Positions 47,901 to 50,079 of a DNA stretch of 64,000 bases are shown one piece after another. Position numbers and translations under genes: made by a program. This DNA is from Enchytraeus crypticus (taxonomy: Eukaryota; Annelida; Clitellata; Enchytraeida; Enchytraeidae): contig CAJHZI010000570.1 of the NCBI GenBank assembly GCA_905160935.1, positions 246,781 through 310,780 on the forward strand, given 5' to 3'. The notes beneath the pieces are model-generated. The model did not search any database and was not told where the DNA came from. It was given only the letters and a program-made list of their open reading frames with translations. Numbering within the stretch: position 1 is the first letter of the stretch; each line of letters starts with the position of its first letter.

Positions 47901-48200
47901 TCTATAGGCCTATATGACGAGAACATAGAAATGATAACAGCACCGTGGATGGATGACGTCCTAAAGTTCGCACTAGCACAACTGAGGAAGTTTCAGCCAC
48001 GTGATGATTATTTGGAGCAGTTGGAGCCCACCATAATCTACCTGGGTGCTACTTCTCCACGCGGAGTACATTTCTGTCATCTGGAAGCTCTTCCTCATGT
48101 CCTCTGGAAGGCGAGAGCTGATTACTCTGTGAAGATGTTTAGATGTGTGCCCTCAACACTGAACACTTGGACTCATCTCCGCTACGTTCTACTCATTTAA
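11448..48200 (+). CDS. SPIDR: SPIDR-like DNA-repair scaffold gene, 22-exon model (whole span with introns)
   Basis: The assembled exons encode about 1,390 residues, longer than the roughly 915 of vertebrate SPIDR. Known role of the family: a nuclear scaffold that binds RAD51 and BLM and promotes homologous recombination. Seen here: a basic N-terminus, long acidic/serine linkers, the GLAERLN motif, an HPPW motif, FSVIDSLW, DEST..SW and a four-cysteine zinc ribbon whose 16-residue spacing equals the vertebrate one as I remember it. Exon order is collinear with the vertebrate protein. All junctions are GT..AG and phase-compatible except exon 12 to 13; exon 9 has two possible forms. Introns total about 33 kb and are mostly transposons and minisatellites. 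The identification is from memory, not from a search. The extra length lies in exons 3, 10 and 20-22. Confidence 0.85.
11600..12030 (+). mobile_element. Decayed LINE reverse-transcriptase fragment in intron 1
   Basis: Broken frames still read DYHPLSMMSVLSH, then FANQFAFQPISSPTGALI, then DHDFSKALDAVKHSRI. The last is the RT motif with the first catalytic Asp (DFSKAFDTVKH in active elements). Many stops; no intact ORF. Confidence 0.7.
12182..12416 (+). CDS. SPIDR: SPIDR exon 2
   Basis: Acceptor TTTATTTGCAG ends at 12181; the exon begins LTWDTVST in phase 0 and ends phase 1 at G|GTACTT, a weak donor that is exactly compatible with exon 3 (it restores an Asp codon). The encoded part is a polar, basic, probably disordered N-terminal segment. 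Confidence 0.72.
13110..14450 (-). mobile_element. LINE family D, 3' part of ORF2 plus tail (intron 2)
   Basis: Minus-strand frames give, 5' to 3': FADDQGMVAGSE (the RT YADD-equivalent box), LGHTITDDGKCE, LVWTTLLYGCETWTLRKED, then NRKKRWIGHILKGEG and GRGRPILGMLDDL up to a stop after YVPWTCQ, and a tail ending in a (CT)n run. The ORF is split by frameshifts. Beyond the tail lies a 300-bp segment (13232-13555) and then a second scrap of the same LINE 3' end (13195-13231). This is the most abundant family in the window. Confidence 0.88.
13232..13555. repeat. 300-bp segment duplicated at 46366-46675
   Basis: Begins CAGGCTTTACATTCTTG and runs into the LINE family D tail in both copies; the two are nearly identical. 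Both strands carry open frames of 65-99 codons, but the few differences on the + frame change residues (Ser/Pro, Arg/Leu, Ala/Thr), so there is no sign of coding constraint. Best read as 3' flank carried with a LINE copy. Confidence 0.7.
14835..15550 (+). CDS. SPIDR: SPIDR exon 3 (large acidic/serine-rich exon)
   Basis: Acceptor TATTATTCAG; starts with two bases that complete the Asp codon from exon 2 and ends phase 0 at HYDK|GTAAAA. It encodes 238 residues, beginning with an acidic Ser-rich patch (ETSSSEGENEDCC, DDDDN) and followed by degenerate repeats of about 17 residues around a D/N-A-G core (INAGNKARKS, IDAGKAARRS, LNAGSD). This is a disordered linker. Its equivalent in vertebrates is shorter and poorly conserved, so assignment here rests on phase and position. 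Confidence 0.75.
15551..16060. other. Intron 3, first part
   Basis: AT-rich intronic sequence; no repeat family or exon-like signal seen. Confidence 0.5.
16065..16200 (-). mobile_element. LINE family D 3'-end scrap
   Basis: TCTTAGTGCACTGC followed by decayed sequence parallel to the 3' end at 13560-13700. Confidence 0.7.
16238..16555. repeat. Dispersed repeat E, copy 2
   Basis: Starts AGTTACACACATGACATACC and ends GTGCGCTAAATCCCCCC. Near-identical to 61757-62074 and shared in part with 2789-2980, 59400-59665 and (reversed) 36565-36830. Less AT-rich than its surroundings. No transposase or RT frame, so class unknown. Confidence 0.8.
16556..16700. repeat. Dispersed repeat F, + copy
   Basis: Segment around GACGAGGTGGGCCCCCTATG and the following GGGGTGTCATTCCCTGA recurs in reverse complement at 44740-44845. 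Class unknown. Confidence 0.6.
17245..17690. repeat. Degenerate ~21-bp minisatellite before exon 4
   Basis: About 18 units of the type ACTGTAAACACTGAAATAGTAT, drifting in length and sequence. The reverse complement of the unit core (TATTTCAGTG) resembles the exon 4 acceptor CTGTTTCAG|TG, and the last 60 bp before the exon run in that opposite orientation. Confidence 0.8.
17700..17765 (+). CDS. SPIDR: SPIDR exon 4
   Basis: Acceptor TTTTGCTGTTTCAG; 22 codons, phase 0 on both sides, donor GAG|GTAGGA. CSIEVSDIDSVESKSSSDE resembles the SSIEILEYSSDSEKED stretch of vertebrate SPIDR. Confidence 0.78.
18410..18977 (+). repeat. 33-bp minisatellite made from the exon 5 acceptor
   Basis: About 17 units. 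Left units read GTTGTTATTTAG then GTTAGTGATGCAGAGAGTTT; exon 5 itself starts GTTATTTAG|TTTAGTGATGCTGAGAGTTTG. The right units are a more homogeneous sub-family (AGTGATACAGACAGCATGG) and are open in all frames, producing spurious ORFs. Each left unit carries a candidate 3' splice site. Confidence 0.9.
18978..19086 (+). CDS. SPIDR: SPIDR exon 5
   Basis: Acceptor GGTTGTTATTTAG; reads FSDAESLKADKASEHLSQ and ends phase 1 at T|GTAATT, matching exon 6. No strong similarity to the vertebrate protein is seen in this linker region; support is the phase fit on both sides and a coding-like composition. Confidence 0.6.
19400..19535 (-). mobile_element. LINE 3'-tail scrap (family F-tail)
   Basis: ATCATCGTCATCATTATCTTCCC followed by CCCAGTTTAACTGGGGTCGGGA, the reverse complement of the tails at 30401-30450, 30620-30690 and 32128-32175. 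On the coding strand these read as the end of an RT ORF followed by a (GAT)n tail. Confidence 0.6.
19500..19735. repeat. Local duplication (about 50-bp unit, two to three copies)
   Basis: GATAAGCATAATCATTAA followed by TTTCGAATAAGGCATTAGCAG occurs at about 19521 and 19665; the first part also at 19386. Confidence 0.7.
20040..20252. repeat. 32-33-bp minisatellite derived from the SINE box-B segment
   Basis: Six units of GGATTTAAACCATGCATGTACCGATCAGTACT. The unit matches the reverse complement of the tRNA-like part of the SINE (GGATTTGAACC..GCACATACTGATC), including the box B motif. Confidence 0.8.
20371..20527 (+). CDS. SPIDR: SPIDR exon 6
   Basis: Acceptor CTCACATGTTAG; starts with two bases completing a Ser codon with exon 5 and ends phase 2 at AG|GTAGGT. 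SDWVKRVLIHKVTVTPEKV then a lysine run KKKKSS leads directly into the conserved GLAERLN motif of exon 7, as in the vertebrate protein (acidic/helical segment, TPEN, KKK). Confidence 0.82.
20540..20700 (-). mobile_element. Degraded tRNA-derived SINE
   Basis: GGAATTTAACATTGCACGTACGGATCTGCTGTC parallels the reverse-oriented SINE core (GGATTTGAACC..CACATACTGATCCGCGGTC) with many changes. Confidence 0.5.
20740..22323 (-). mobile_element. Tc1/mariner DD37E element, transposase frameshifted (intron 6)
   Basis: Terminal inverted repeats of about 40 bp (TAGGGTGTCGCATAAGTTCG.. and its complement) with TA on both outer sides. The minus-strand transposase lies in two overlapping frames: 22024-21632 (HTH part, RAQAVVLAKEGYSHKCIAQKL) and 21639-20932 (FTDESPF, QQDGARCHTS, NSPDLSPIENLW). 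The two meet at a run of eight T at about 21646, so one indel breaks the gene. The spacing from the second Asp to the Glu is 37 residues. Confidence 0.93.
20932..22024 (-). pseudogene. Tc1/mariner transposase, split by one frameshift
   Basis: DNA-binding N-terminus then DDE catalytic domain, together about 360 codons, the same length as the intact relative at 37937-39001. The break is at the homopolymer near 21646, which could be a real mutation or an assembly error. All catalytic residues are otherwise present. Confidence 0.9.
22500..22645. other. Unexplained GC-rich patch in intron 6
   Basis: A 145-bp block clearly richer in GC than the intron around it; the minus strand is open (RTSAITGDQREKAFRWQH). 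No family recognised; probably a transposon ORF remnant. Confidence 0.35.
22777..22871 (+). CDS. SPIDR: SPIDR exon 7 (GLAERLN motif)
   Basis: Acceptor TATTTCTGCAG; starts with one base completing an Arg codon and ends phase 1 at G|GTAGGC. NGLAERLNKLVAREKSA then CWMHKIQ is the best conserved block of the family (GLAERLNGLQNRERSA..W in vertebrates), so this exon anchors the gene identity. Confidence 0.92.
22935..23065 (-). mobile_element. LINE family D 3'-end scrap with (CT)n tail
   Basis: A CT-rich run followed by CAATGTACTGCCTAGTGACAG, a decayed form of the family D 3' end. Confidence 0.6.
23440..23692. repeat. 36-bp minisatellite (intron 7)
   Basis: Seven units of AGCTCTGTAGTTTAGTTGTATCAGTTGTG plus CAGTAGT, with few differences. 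The minus-strand ORF of repeated TTDTTKLQSYCY is a by-product. Confidence 0.9.
23783..23930 (-). mobile_element. Degraded tRNA-derived SINE
   Basis: Reads CTAAAGCCCAGTTTAACGTC, GGTTTCCT, then TGGATTTCAACCGTGCAC..CTCCACAGTCGA, the reverse-oriented SINE order (tail, then box B). A shorter one lies at 23255-23300. Confidence 0.6.
24005..24070 (-). mobile_element. SINE-like repeat S2, 3' part
   Basis: An (ATA)n run then GGTTTAACGTCCGTTTCCTC and GATGTCAGGGACGTC. Reverse complement of 50560-50612 and 63955-64000. Confidence 0.65.
24311..24555 (+). CDS. SPIDR: SPIDR exon 8 (HPPW motif)
   Basis: Acceptor ACTTGTTGTTAG; completes a Val codon with exon 7 (AEIVDSDKHIEGRI). It carries a beta-rich stretch ending VLHVHPPWSVQSISV, matching VRIFPPWQKL of the vertebrate protein. 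Ends phase 0 at GTT|GTAAAA. An OB-fold-like domain probably starts here. Confidence 0.82.
24566..24740 (-). mobile_element. LINE family E 3' end, copy 1
   Basis: Parallel to 43796-43995. On the minus strand the better copy reads VLWRNIIEISLAGTS before a stop, a typical end of a LINE RT ORF. It begins 10 bp after the exon 8 donor. Confidence 0.7.
25585..25634 (+). CDS. SPIDR: SPIDR exon 9 (uncertain start)
   Basis: Donor CTCT|GTAAGA is strong and its phase 2 end completes a Leu codon with exon 10 (DLLLDGTLQTLRLTQ). The acceptor AAAAGCAG at 25584 gives phase 0, compatible with exon 8. A longer form from 25463 (reading NCSDSVIADAMVLIYCS) is in the same frame but holds a TAA at 25531 and would need another phase. 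Confidence 0.6.
25685..25790. repeat. (GA)n-rich tract in intron 9
   Basis: Interrupted AGAGAG run; it generates a spurious RERERE ORF on + and an SLSLSL ORF on -. Confidence 0.9.
25836..26391 (+). CDS. SPIDR: SPIDR exon 10
   Basis: Acceptor GATTATCGATACAG. Starts GDALVLLCSSLSKLIPL (beta/helix), then a Ser/Thr/Pro-rich linker and a terminal ERLMLARWSCDCLNG. Two donors are close: 26386 (G|GTATCG, phase 1) and 26391 (ATC|GTACTG, phase 0); the second fits exon 11. Composition is much less AT-rich than the introns. Confidence 0.78.
26540..26675 (-). mobile_element. Degraded tRNA-derived SINE
   Basis: TTAAAGCCAAGTTTACAATC, CTGTTTCCTG, then TTGGATTTGAAACCTGCACC..CTGATCCGCTGTCGA: reverse SINE order. 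Confidence 0.65.
27210..28654. mobile_element. Non-autonomous hAT element with GGTTCGG-rich ends (intron 10)
   Basis: 13-bp terminal inverted repeats TAGAGATGGGAAT / ATTCCCATCTCTA and flanking 8-mers CTCTATTG (27202-27209) and CTCTAATG (28655-28662), 7 of 8 equal. Both ends carry dense GGTTCGG/GGGTTCGG repeats pointing outward. The inside is AT-rich, has no transposase, and holds a LINE family D scrap at 28200-28340. Confidence 0.88.
28200..28340 (-). mobile_element. LINE family D RT fragment inside the hAT element
   Basis: Minus strand reads MVAGSETGLQKIMDSLN then YGMKINIKATKVMRVS, matching the FADD-downstream region of the copies at 14200-14330 and 47290-47430. Confidence 0.85.
29342..29577 (+). 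CDS. SPIDR: SPIDR exon 11
   Basis: Acceptor TTTTTAAATAG, phase 0. LTSILESIEMRGGSVAENI then FTAVLQRVFYKNM matches the L..SLLDVVESQG..VVVQRVYS segment of the vertebrate protein. The donor is placed at AC|GTCATC (phase 2) to fit exon 12; it is not strong and could be a few codons away. Confidence 0.82.
30064..30201 (-). mobile_element. tRNA-derived SINE S1
   Basis: Reverse of the + copy at 33221: tail GCTAAGGTTAACGTCAGTTTCCTCACTCG, then GGGCGAGCCC, box B complement GGATTTGAACCCGC, and ..CTCTGGCTCCAGCC. Contains both Pol III-type boxes. Confidence 0.85.
30340..30695 (+). mobile_element. LINE 3'-end fragments (two in tandem) in intron 11
   Basis: The second reads ERDRPQLTWDVVIKRNRK, LTDDMLWDREDWRRSN, YIPILVKLRFKGR and a stop, then a (GAT)n-like tail; the first, at 30340-30450, is a more decayed copy of the same end (LTDDMVRDREEE). 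A short tail copy lies at 32128-32175. Confidence 0.8.
30731..30920 (+). CDS. SPIDR: SPIDR exon 12
   Basis: Acceptor GTTTATTGCAG. SVSLLLQDSHGFLCEVLLP and the end KCRVTRQRR match LLVQDACGMFGEVHLEF and KVTRGR of vertebrate SPIDR: an OB-fold-like core. Donor CGA|GTACTC gives phase 0, which does not fit exon 13; other GTs nearby are also phase 0. Confidence 0.88.
30955..31115. repeat. Dispersed repeat H, copy 1
   Basis: CACTATTGAGACAAACTCAAGCCG..GAGCAAAAAGAAGGT..CCAGAAAAT recurs at 41993-42120 and, reversed, at 50763-50882. Class unknown. Confidence 0.7.
31454..32096 (-). mobile_element. Deleted Tc1/mariner derivative inside (TA)n
   Basis: Terminal inverted repeats ACACTGTGAGT..ACATGTGCG, flanked by TA repeats. 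The minus strand holds the start of a transposase (MVFTNEDNALIKKL) followed within 100 bp, in a shifted frame, by a typical C-terminal end (RKRLRACIRAKGGHFEH). The whole catalytic core is gone. Confidence 0.82.
32200..33153 (+). mobile_element. Mariner-like DD37D element, decayed, inside (TA)n
   Basis: About 160-bp imperfect terminal inverted repeats starting CAGGGTGAGCAAAAAG. A transposase C-terminal part at 32500-32887 reads FQLDDALAHDHASRHAQ, WPPNSPDQNPLDYPV; the NPLD Asp is 37 residues after the preceding Asp. The N-terminus is missing. Confidence 0.85.
33156..33220. repeat. (TA)n microsatellite
   Basis: Uninterrupted TA. Other long TA tracts lie at 8715-9010 (interrupted), 11112-11142, 31420-31453, 32098-32126, 41107-41188, 41925-41976, 50640-50702, 59278-59366, 61196-61341, 61703-61749 and 62996-63067. 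Confidence 0.95.
33221..33355 (+). mobile_element. tRNA-derived SINE S1, + copy
   Basis: Box A-like TGGCGAAGTCGGTAAGG, box B GCGGGTTCAAATCCTGG, then GCTCGCCCGTCACTGACATC and the tail GAGGAAACTGACGTTAACC. Good reference copy for the family. Confidence 0.88.
33690..33918. repeat. Two degenerate copies of the exon 13 acceptor region
   Basis: CTGTAGATTATCAGCACTAA (33702) and CTGTAGATCAATCCATCT (33797), each preceded by TTGATTG-type sequence in the second case, resemble the true border GGCTGTAG|ATCTTCAGCTCTG at 33919. Confidence 0.5.
33919..33989 (+). CDS. SPIDR: SPIDR exon 13 (FSVIDSLW)
   Basis: SSALFSVIDSLWRAETV matches AGIFSLIDTLWPPA of vertebrate SPIDR. Donor A|GTCAGG at 33990 gives phase 1, fitting exon 14. 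The acceptor is TAG at 33918 or CAG at 33926; neither fits the phase 0 end of exon 12, so a micro-exon, a different exon 12 donor or an indel is missing from the model. Confidence 0.78.
34340..35060 (+). repeat. 57-bp minisatellite made from the exon 14 acceptor
   Basis: About nine units, the five next to the exon nearly identical: AATACAACCACCAG then GATTCTACTATGTGGTGGAT. The true border is AACCACCAG|GATTCTACTATGTGCTCGAT. Each unit therefore contains the acceptor and the first 24 or so bases of the exon. The array is split at about 34546-34775 by an unrelated insert with a minus-strand tRNA-like box B (TGGGTTCGAATCCCA). Confidence 0.92.
34620..34750 (-). mobile_element. tRNA-like (SINE) insert in the 57-bp array
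   Basis: Minus strand has GGTGGGTTCGAATCCCAGCC, a perfect box B with a paired T-stem. A convincing box A and acceptor stem are not seen. Confidence 0.5.
35061..35227 (+). CDS. SPIDR: SPIDR exon 14
   Basis: Acceptor AACCACCAG, the last unit border of the array. FYYVLDGIDSVCVMRATN, HVYTPHQW and RVSFIARLLLEQ match CYILTAHPN.., YKLYQPP and RCSFYATVIYQK of vertebrate SPIDR. Donor CAG|GTCGAA gives phase 0 for exon 15. Confidence 0.85.
35228..36273. other. Intron 14
   Basis: AT-rich; a short duplicated stretch (TCGATCTGTTTCTA at about 36164 and 36237) frames a SINE-tail-like scrap (GAGGAAGCTGATATTAACCTTAGC). Nothing else recognised. Confidence 0.5.
36274..36442 (+). CDS. SPIDR: SPIDR exon 15
   Basis: Acceptor TTTAATGCGCAG. 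EMDESRRMFVYSSDSTR, ISVAIHI and AFYNILSQS follow the vertebrate order (EQREIWLLVTDVT, LLVYV, FFKDALRDQ). Ends phase 1 at G|GTTAGC. Confidence 0.8.
36565..36830. repeat. Dispersed repeat E, diverged reverse copy
   Basis: GATTTAGTGCGCCTAGTTAAGC..CACTTTGGAAGACAGAGG..AAATCTGAGCC is the complement of the E family in order, with many changes. Confidence 0.6.
37085..37320. repeat. (ATACAATA)-type microsatellite
   Basis: Interrupted AATAATACAATGATACAAT run; explains the YYCIIV ORFs on the minus strand. Confidence 0.9.
37661..37790 (-). mobile_element. tRNA-derived SINE S1
   Basis: TCTAAGGTTAGCGTTAGTCTCCTCACT, GGGCGAGCCCAGGATTTGAACCCCAC, CGCGGTCGAG, ..CCACTGGCTCCAGCC: reverse copy, diverged from 33221 in the tail. 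Confidence 0.85.
37855..39246 (-). mobile_element. Complete Tc1/mariner DD37E transposon with intact transposase (intron 15)
   Basis: 1,392 bp. Terminal inverted repeats of about 38 bp starting TAGGGTGTCCAGATAG with only a few mismatches, flanked on both sides by TA. One uninterrupted minus-strand ORF. Related to but clearly diverged from the element at 20740-22323. Nothing visible prevents activity. Confidence 0.95.
37937..39001 (-). CDS. Tc1/mariner DD37E transposase, 354 aa, intact
   Basis: Cuts and re-pastes its element at TA sites. N-terminal helix-turn-helix (about residues 5-50: AQIRAQAITLLEEKYSYG, KLGRSKAWISKW), a second HTH (about 60-110, KYVRGQSLRKLARRL), then the DDE domain: first Asp in FTDESPFK (about 150), second in FQQDGARAHTS (about 253), Glu in SPDLSPIENVW, with 37 residues between the last two. 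That spacing places it with DD37E groups rather than canonical DD34E Tc1. Start ATG at 39001; no in-frame upstream alternative looks better. Confidence 0.95.
   Translation of the reverse strand: MATLNEAQIRAQAITLLEEKYSYGVIAKKLGRSKAWISKWANRYKQNPNETLQSRYQGGRKSVLTAAAQKLIRQSKYVRGQSLRKLARRLKDKRFAGCKETIRQYMRTTLKWKCFKRQKVPKLSSAYKVRRVNFAKKFKDIDWSRVMFTDESPFKLYYVPNNKNDVVWGSQETSVPCAPQVKFSPSVLVWGGITARGLTKLHIIPNKTSVNSTYYINEILEKEVKPAFQRTVVCTNLTATKLFRNNGEGLFQQDGARAHTSRASVEWLNTNINGYISPEDWPPNSPDLSPIENVWSIMAATVYADPEPQTLNSLKRRIRKAWKSIPLKTLTNLIGSMHDRLDAVLKNKGDIIKY
39247..39856. other. Intron 15, right part
   Basis: AT-rich, no recognised element. Confidence 0.45.
39857..40054 (+). CDS. SPIDR: SPIDR exon 16
   Basis: Acceptor GGATGTTATAG. 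Completes Gly with exon 15 and reads GLYADEYSIVGPVVRGPN, ending YDIVLLQ with phase 1 at G|GTTTCT. It fits vertebrate QGRIVCAERTVLLLQKP at the start and NSICSVQG at the end, where it joins exon 17. Confidence 0.78.
40300..40830 (+). mobile_element. LINE family D, + oriented, broken ORF2 end
   Basis: Reads (with frameshifts) FQLFGSYYNR-like, then NVSRNRKKSWIGHSVRGES, GRGWPRLGMLDDLNTHSY up to EWRHYTMDLP. Same region as 13577-14147 in opposite orientation. Confidence 0.85.
41189..41924 (+). mobile_element. Mariner-like DD37D element, deleted, inside (TA)n
   Basis: Terminal inverted repeats CAGGGTGAGTAAAAAAATG.. related to those at 32200-33153, with (TA)n on both sides. Transposase C-terminal half at 41436-41738: FIFQQNGAPADASRHAQ (catalytic Asp changed to Asn), WPPNSPDHNPLDYHIWG. 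Non-functional. Confidence 0.87.
41993..42120. repeat. Dispersed repeat H, copy 2
   Basis: CACTATTGAGACAAATCCAAGCCG..GAGCAAAAAGAGGTTC parallels 30955-31115. Confidence 0.7.
42562..42658 (+). CDS. SPIDR: SPIDR exon 17 (DEST..SW and first zinc-ribbon knuckle)
   Basis: Acceptor CATATTTCAG. DAIICDIDESTLSSWFACN then VC: vertebrate SPIDR has VVGVDESTAFSWPVCDMC here. The C-x2-C is the first half of a zinc ribbon. Ends phase 2 at CA|GTATGA. Confidence 0.92.
42640..43075. repeat. Degenerate ~40-bp array adjoining the exon 17 donor
   Basis: Repeats of TGATTAGCGATTTATTAATC / GTGATCTCTTGATCATTATT type. The unit resembles the sequence just after the donor (GTATGATCTCTTAATACTCC..CACTGATTAGCGATTT). Confidence 0.7.
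43174..43305 (+). mobile_element. tRNA-derived SINE S1, + copy
   Basis: TGGAGCCAATGGCCATGTCGGTAAG, GCGGGCTTCAAATCCTGGGC, GAGGAAACTGACGTTAACG. Box B has one change. Confidence 0.85.
43683..43788 (+). CDS. SPIDR: SPIDR exon 18 (second zinc-ribbon knuckle)
   Basis: Acceptor TAATTTCTGCAG. SFLQCGRCKSSISSPVTRY then KVKVK: vertebrate FSCGDCSRVVTSPVLKRH and RVKVK. From the first CxxC to this one are exactly 16 residues, the same as I recall for vertebrates. Donor AAG|GTAGTA, phase 0. Confidence 0.93.
43796..43995 (-). mobile_element. LINE family E 3' end, copy 2
   Basis: Minus strand reads AGRPKRRRTA..AEVSIYGR-like, ENVLWRNIIEISLAGTS and a stop. It begins 7 bp after the exon 18 donor. Parallel to 24566-24740. 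Confidence 0.75.
44339..44389 (+). CDS. SPIDR: SPIDR exon 19
   Basis: Acceptor TTTATGTTGCAG; 17 codons LLQSTIERLLELYCTDE, phase 0 both sides, donor GAG|GTTAGA. Matches LLQRSISSLLRF of vertebrate SPIDR. Confidence 0.88.
44740..44845. repeat. Dispersed repeat F, reverse copy
   Basis: Reverse complement of 16585-16695: TTGTTTTCTCAGAAAATGACGCCCC, GGCATAGGGGGCCACCTCGTC. Confidence 0.6.
44915..45030 (+). mobile_element. LINE family D 3'-end fragment with hairpin
   Basis: Reads SSTRMWA*-like frame equivalent of THSYVEMKRKAEDRE, then TATACCATGG; the normal tail is replaced by a 15-bp perfect inverted repeat (44991-45025). Confidence 0.75.
45180..45245 (+). repeat. tRNA-like sequence
   Basis: TGGTGGCCGTGCTGATAGCATGC..GCAAGAGGCTACGACTCTC has a box A-like and a damaged box B-like part. 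Probably a SINE scrap, not a gene. Confidence 0.35.
45409..45699 (+). CDS. SPIDR: SPIDR exon 20
   Basis: Acceptor GATTTTTTGCAG. NGDVREIIGKSVGCLTCLI matches DGSYEVKSVLGKEVGLLNCFV. It contains an in-frame 39-bp repeat (two and a half copies) with RNRVC and NSTGC, absent from vertebrates. A donor at GGT|GTAAAA (45700) leads in phase to exon 21; reading through ends at a stop at 45787-45789, giving an alternative C-terminus. Confidence 0.82.
46228..46285 (+). CDS. SPIDR: SPIDR exon 21 (proposed)
   Basis: Acceptor TAAACTAG, phase 0; IKIEDLDDLLKPDTDYKLQ resembles the IGLEEIELLSA end of vertebrate SPIDR. Donor G|GTACAG gives phase 1, exactly what exon 22 needs. Without this donor it ends at a stop at 46319-46321. 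Confidence 0.6.
46366..46675. repeat. Second copy of the 300-bp segment at 13232-13555
   Basis: Same sequence with about ten differences, joined on its right to the same LINE family D tail but with unrelated sequence on its left. Confidence 0.75.
46676..47830 (-). mobile_element. LINE family D, best copy (intron 21)
   Basis: Minus strand keeps, 5' to 3': CFVDFEKAFDRIDW (RT box A with catalytic Asp, 47720), GVRQGCSISPLL (47555), the FADDQG box (47430), KINIKKSKIMRM, LGHIITDDGKCE, MYGCETWTLRYE and the terminal YVPWTCQ. Four or more frameshifts or stops break it. 5' truncated at about 47830. Confidence 0.9.
47908..48200 (+). CDS. SPIDR: SPIDR exon 22 / terminal exon (proposed)
   Basis: Acceptor CATCTATAG; two bases complete a Gly codon from exon 21, then LYDENIEMITAPWMDDVL, FHLEALPHVL-like FCHLEALPHVLWKARADYS and a stop. 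No vertebrate counterpart is known to me, so it is either a lineage-specific C-terminal extension or the last exon of another transcript. Codon content is coding-like and a poly(A) signal follows. Confidence 0.6.
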
Positions 48201-48476
48201 CACTTCAGCTCCTCTATTACGAAGAATGAGAAGCAAAAGCAATTCATTTTATAAGTTGTAGAAGACCACAGCAATTTCTTCTCGCCAGCTTAGGAAAGTG
48301 CCGTCCAAAGATCTAGGCGGTAATAAATAACAATCTCAATAACAATCATAAGCATTGAACAGTTAAGGAACAGATCGTAGTGTTGTTATCAGGACCAGTG
48401 GACTGACAAATAGATGAACTGATGTATGACTTAAGTACACATTATTCTTATTTATGTATATTTATTGATAAACTAG

Positions 48477-48482
48477 AATAAA
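48477..48482 (+). terminator. Poly(A) signal AATAAA
   Basis: AATAAA 277 bp after the stop at 48200; an earlier AATAAA lies at about 48323. Fits the 3' end of the + strand gene. Confidence 0.5.
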
Positions 48483-48859
48483 GAGTGAAACTTTGATGAT
48501 GTTTTTACAAGTTCTGAATCTAAATATTTTTGGCTAAATCTAAATATTTTTGTGACGTACCTGTAGGGATTGGAACCAAAATAATGTGACCTTGGGGAGC
48601 AGTAGCTTTAAAATTTTATATTTAAGGATCACTCGCTGATGTTCATGGTTGTTTAAAGTTGTTCTTTTTGTAGATAAGAAAATTCGAGGCCTTTCAGTAG
48701 ATTTTAATTATCACTGCCATGTTGATGAATTGTTAATTCTTTTGAAAGTCTTACATTTCTATATACTGGGTGCTAACACATTGCTTCCTTAATTGATGAA
48801 GTAACATTAAATTATGCTGATGTTTTATAAAAGGGACGAATCATTTTCTTAATATATTT

Positions 48860-49145
48860 TTCTTTCTTGTGCACTGCCTAACGACGGATCCGTGAAATAT
48901 AAGTCTTTCAACCATTCTATCCTCATCCTTCTTTTTCATCTCTATATGCGAATTTGTTATCAAATCATCCAACACCCTATGTCTTGGTCTGCCTCTAACT
49001 CTTCAATTACATTTTTCAGCAACTTACCCCACTTCTAAAATATATCCAATCCAACTTTTCTTTCTATTTCTTATTAAATTTAACTGTGTCTCTATACGTA
49101 CTCACTCTAGAACTTATTCATTTGTAATTTTGTCAATTATCAAAG
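48860..49145 (-). mobile_element. LINE family D 3' end, strongly decayed
   Basis: TCTTGTGCACTGCCTAACGACGG.., TCATCCAACACCCTATGTCTTGG, TTTCTTTCTATTTCTTA follow the order of 13560-13830 with about a quarter of bases changed. Confidence 0.7.
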
Positions 49146-49489
49146 TTATTTACTTCTATTGATACGAGTTTATGTGGGAGGCCTTCATGATGTTTTTGCC
49201 GTAAGCATATGATGCTATGATTGCCTTATTCAAATGTCTTTGTTAACTCTCCATGAAACTTTATAATATTAGAATCATTAGTGACTATTCAAGTTCTTAG
49301 TTTTGTTTGTTGCTATTCTAGTCAAGCTGCGATATAAAAATGCAATAAATTTTCAGTTCATATAGTTTCTGGAGAGTTTTCGAATTGTCTCTGTTGTGAG
49401 TAGAAGTTAATTTCGTAAGCCACAGGCTGTGCGTGTCAGTACGTGAGTAAACTGTTCTCAACGGCTGCAACTTTAGGTTAGATTAAGAC

Positions 49490-49912
49490 GACAAAAGATT
49501 ATAAGATTTCTAATCCTCTCTCGAGACTAAATTAAAAGAGAATGTGATCTCTAAATCGTCTCTTGATATGGATTAAGAGAGAACGGGATCTCTAAATCCT
49601 CTCTTGATATAAATTAAAAGAGAATGTGATCTCTAAATCCTCTCTTGATATGGATTAAGAGAAAACGAGATCTCTAAATCCTCTCTTGATATCAATTAAA
49701 AGAGAATGTAATCTCTAAATCCTCTCTTGATATGGATTAAGAGAGAACGAGATCTCTAAATCCTCTCTTGATATAAATTAAAAGAGAATGTAATCTCTAA
49801 ATCCTCTCTTGATATGGATTAAGAGAGAACGAGATCTCTAAATCGTCTCTTGATATAAATTAAAAGAGAATGTGATCTCTAAATCCTCTCTTGATATGGA
49901 TTAAGAGAGAAC
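49490..49912 (-). repeat. 41-bp minisatellite made from the 3' border of the minus-strand exon
   Basis: About ten units. On the minus strand a unit reads AAGAGAGGATTTAGAGATCTCGTTCTCTC then TTAATCCATATC; the exon ends CTCAAGAGAGGATTCAGAGATCTC followed by GTTCTCTCTTAATCC. Units alternate two variants (TGTGATC / CGAGATC). Confidence 0.92.
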
Positions 49913-50079
49913 GAGATCTCTGAATCCTCTCTTGAGATAGTCTCTAGTGACTGAAGTGTTGTGGCGGTACTTGGCGTCCAGTGCCTGACGTATCGTCCTC
50001 TCATCTGAAGCACAGGCCGCCTTCCTCACCAACTCCTCCAGCGACTGCAGACCCGACAGCTCCAGGTTCAAATCCGTAC
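49901..50079 (-). CDS. Unidentified minus-strand gene, exon B
   Basis: Acceptor TTGCGCTAG, then two bases that complete Gly with exon A: GTDLNLELSGLQSLEELV, ACASDERTIRQALDAKYR, DYLKRGFRDL. Helical, clearly coding (GC-rich codons in an AT-rich setting). It ends either by splicing at CTC|GTTCTC (49912) or, as drawn, four codons on at a TAA (49901-49903). Both borders are amplified as minisatellites. The family is not recognised; no function is claimed. Confidence 0.75.

Noticed and set aside
49490..49912. CRISPR-like array
   Set aside because: Units are contiguous without unique spacers and the DNA is eukaryotic.
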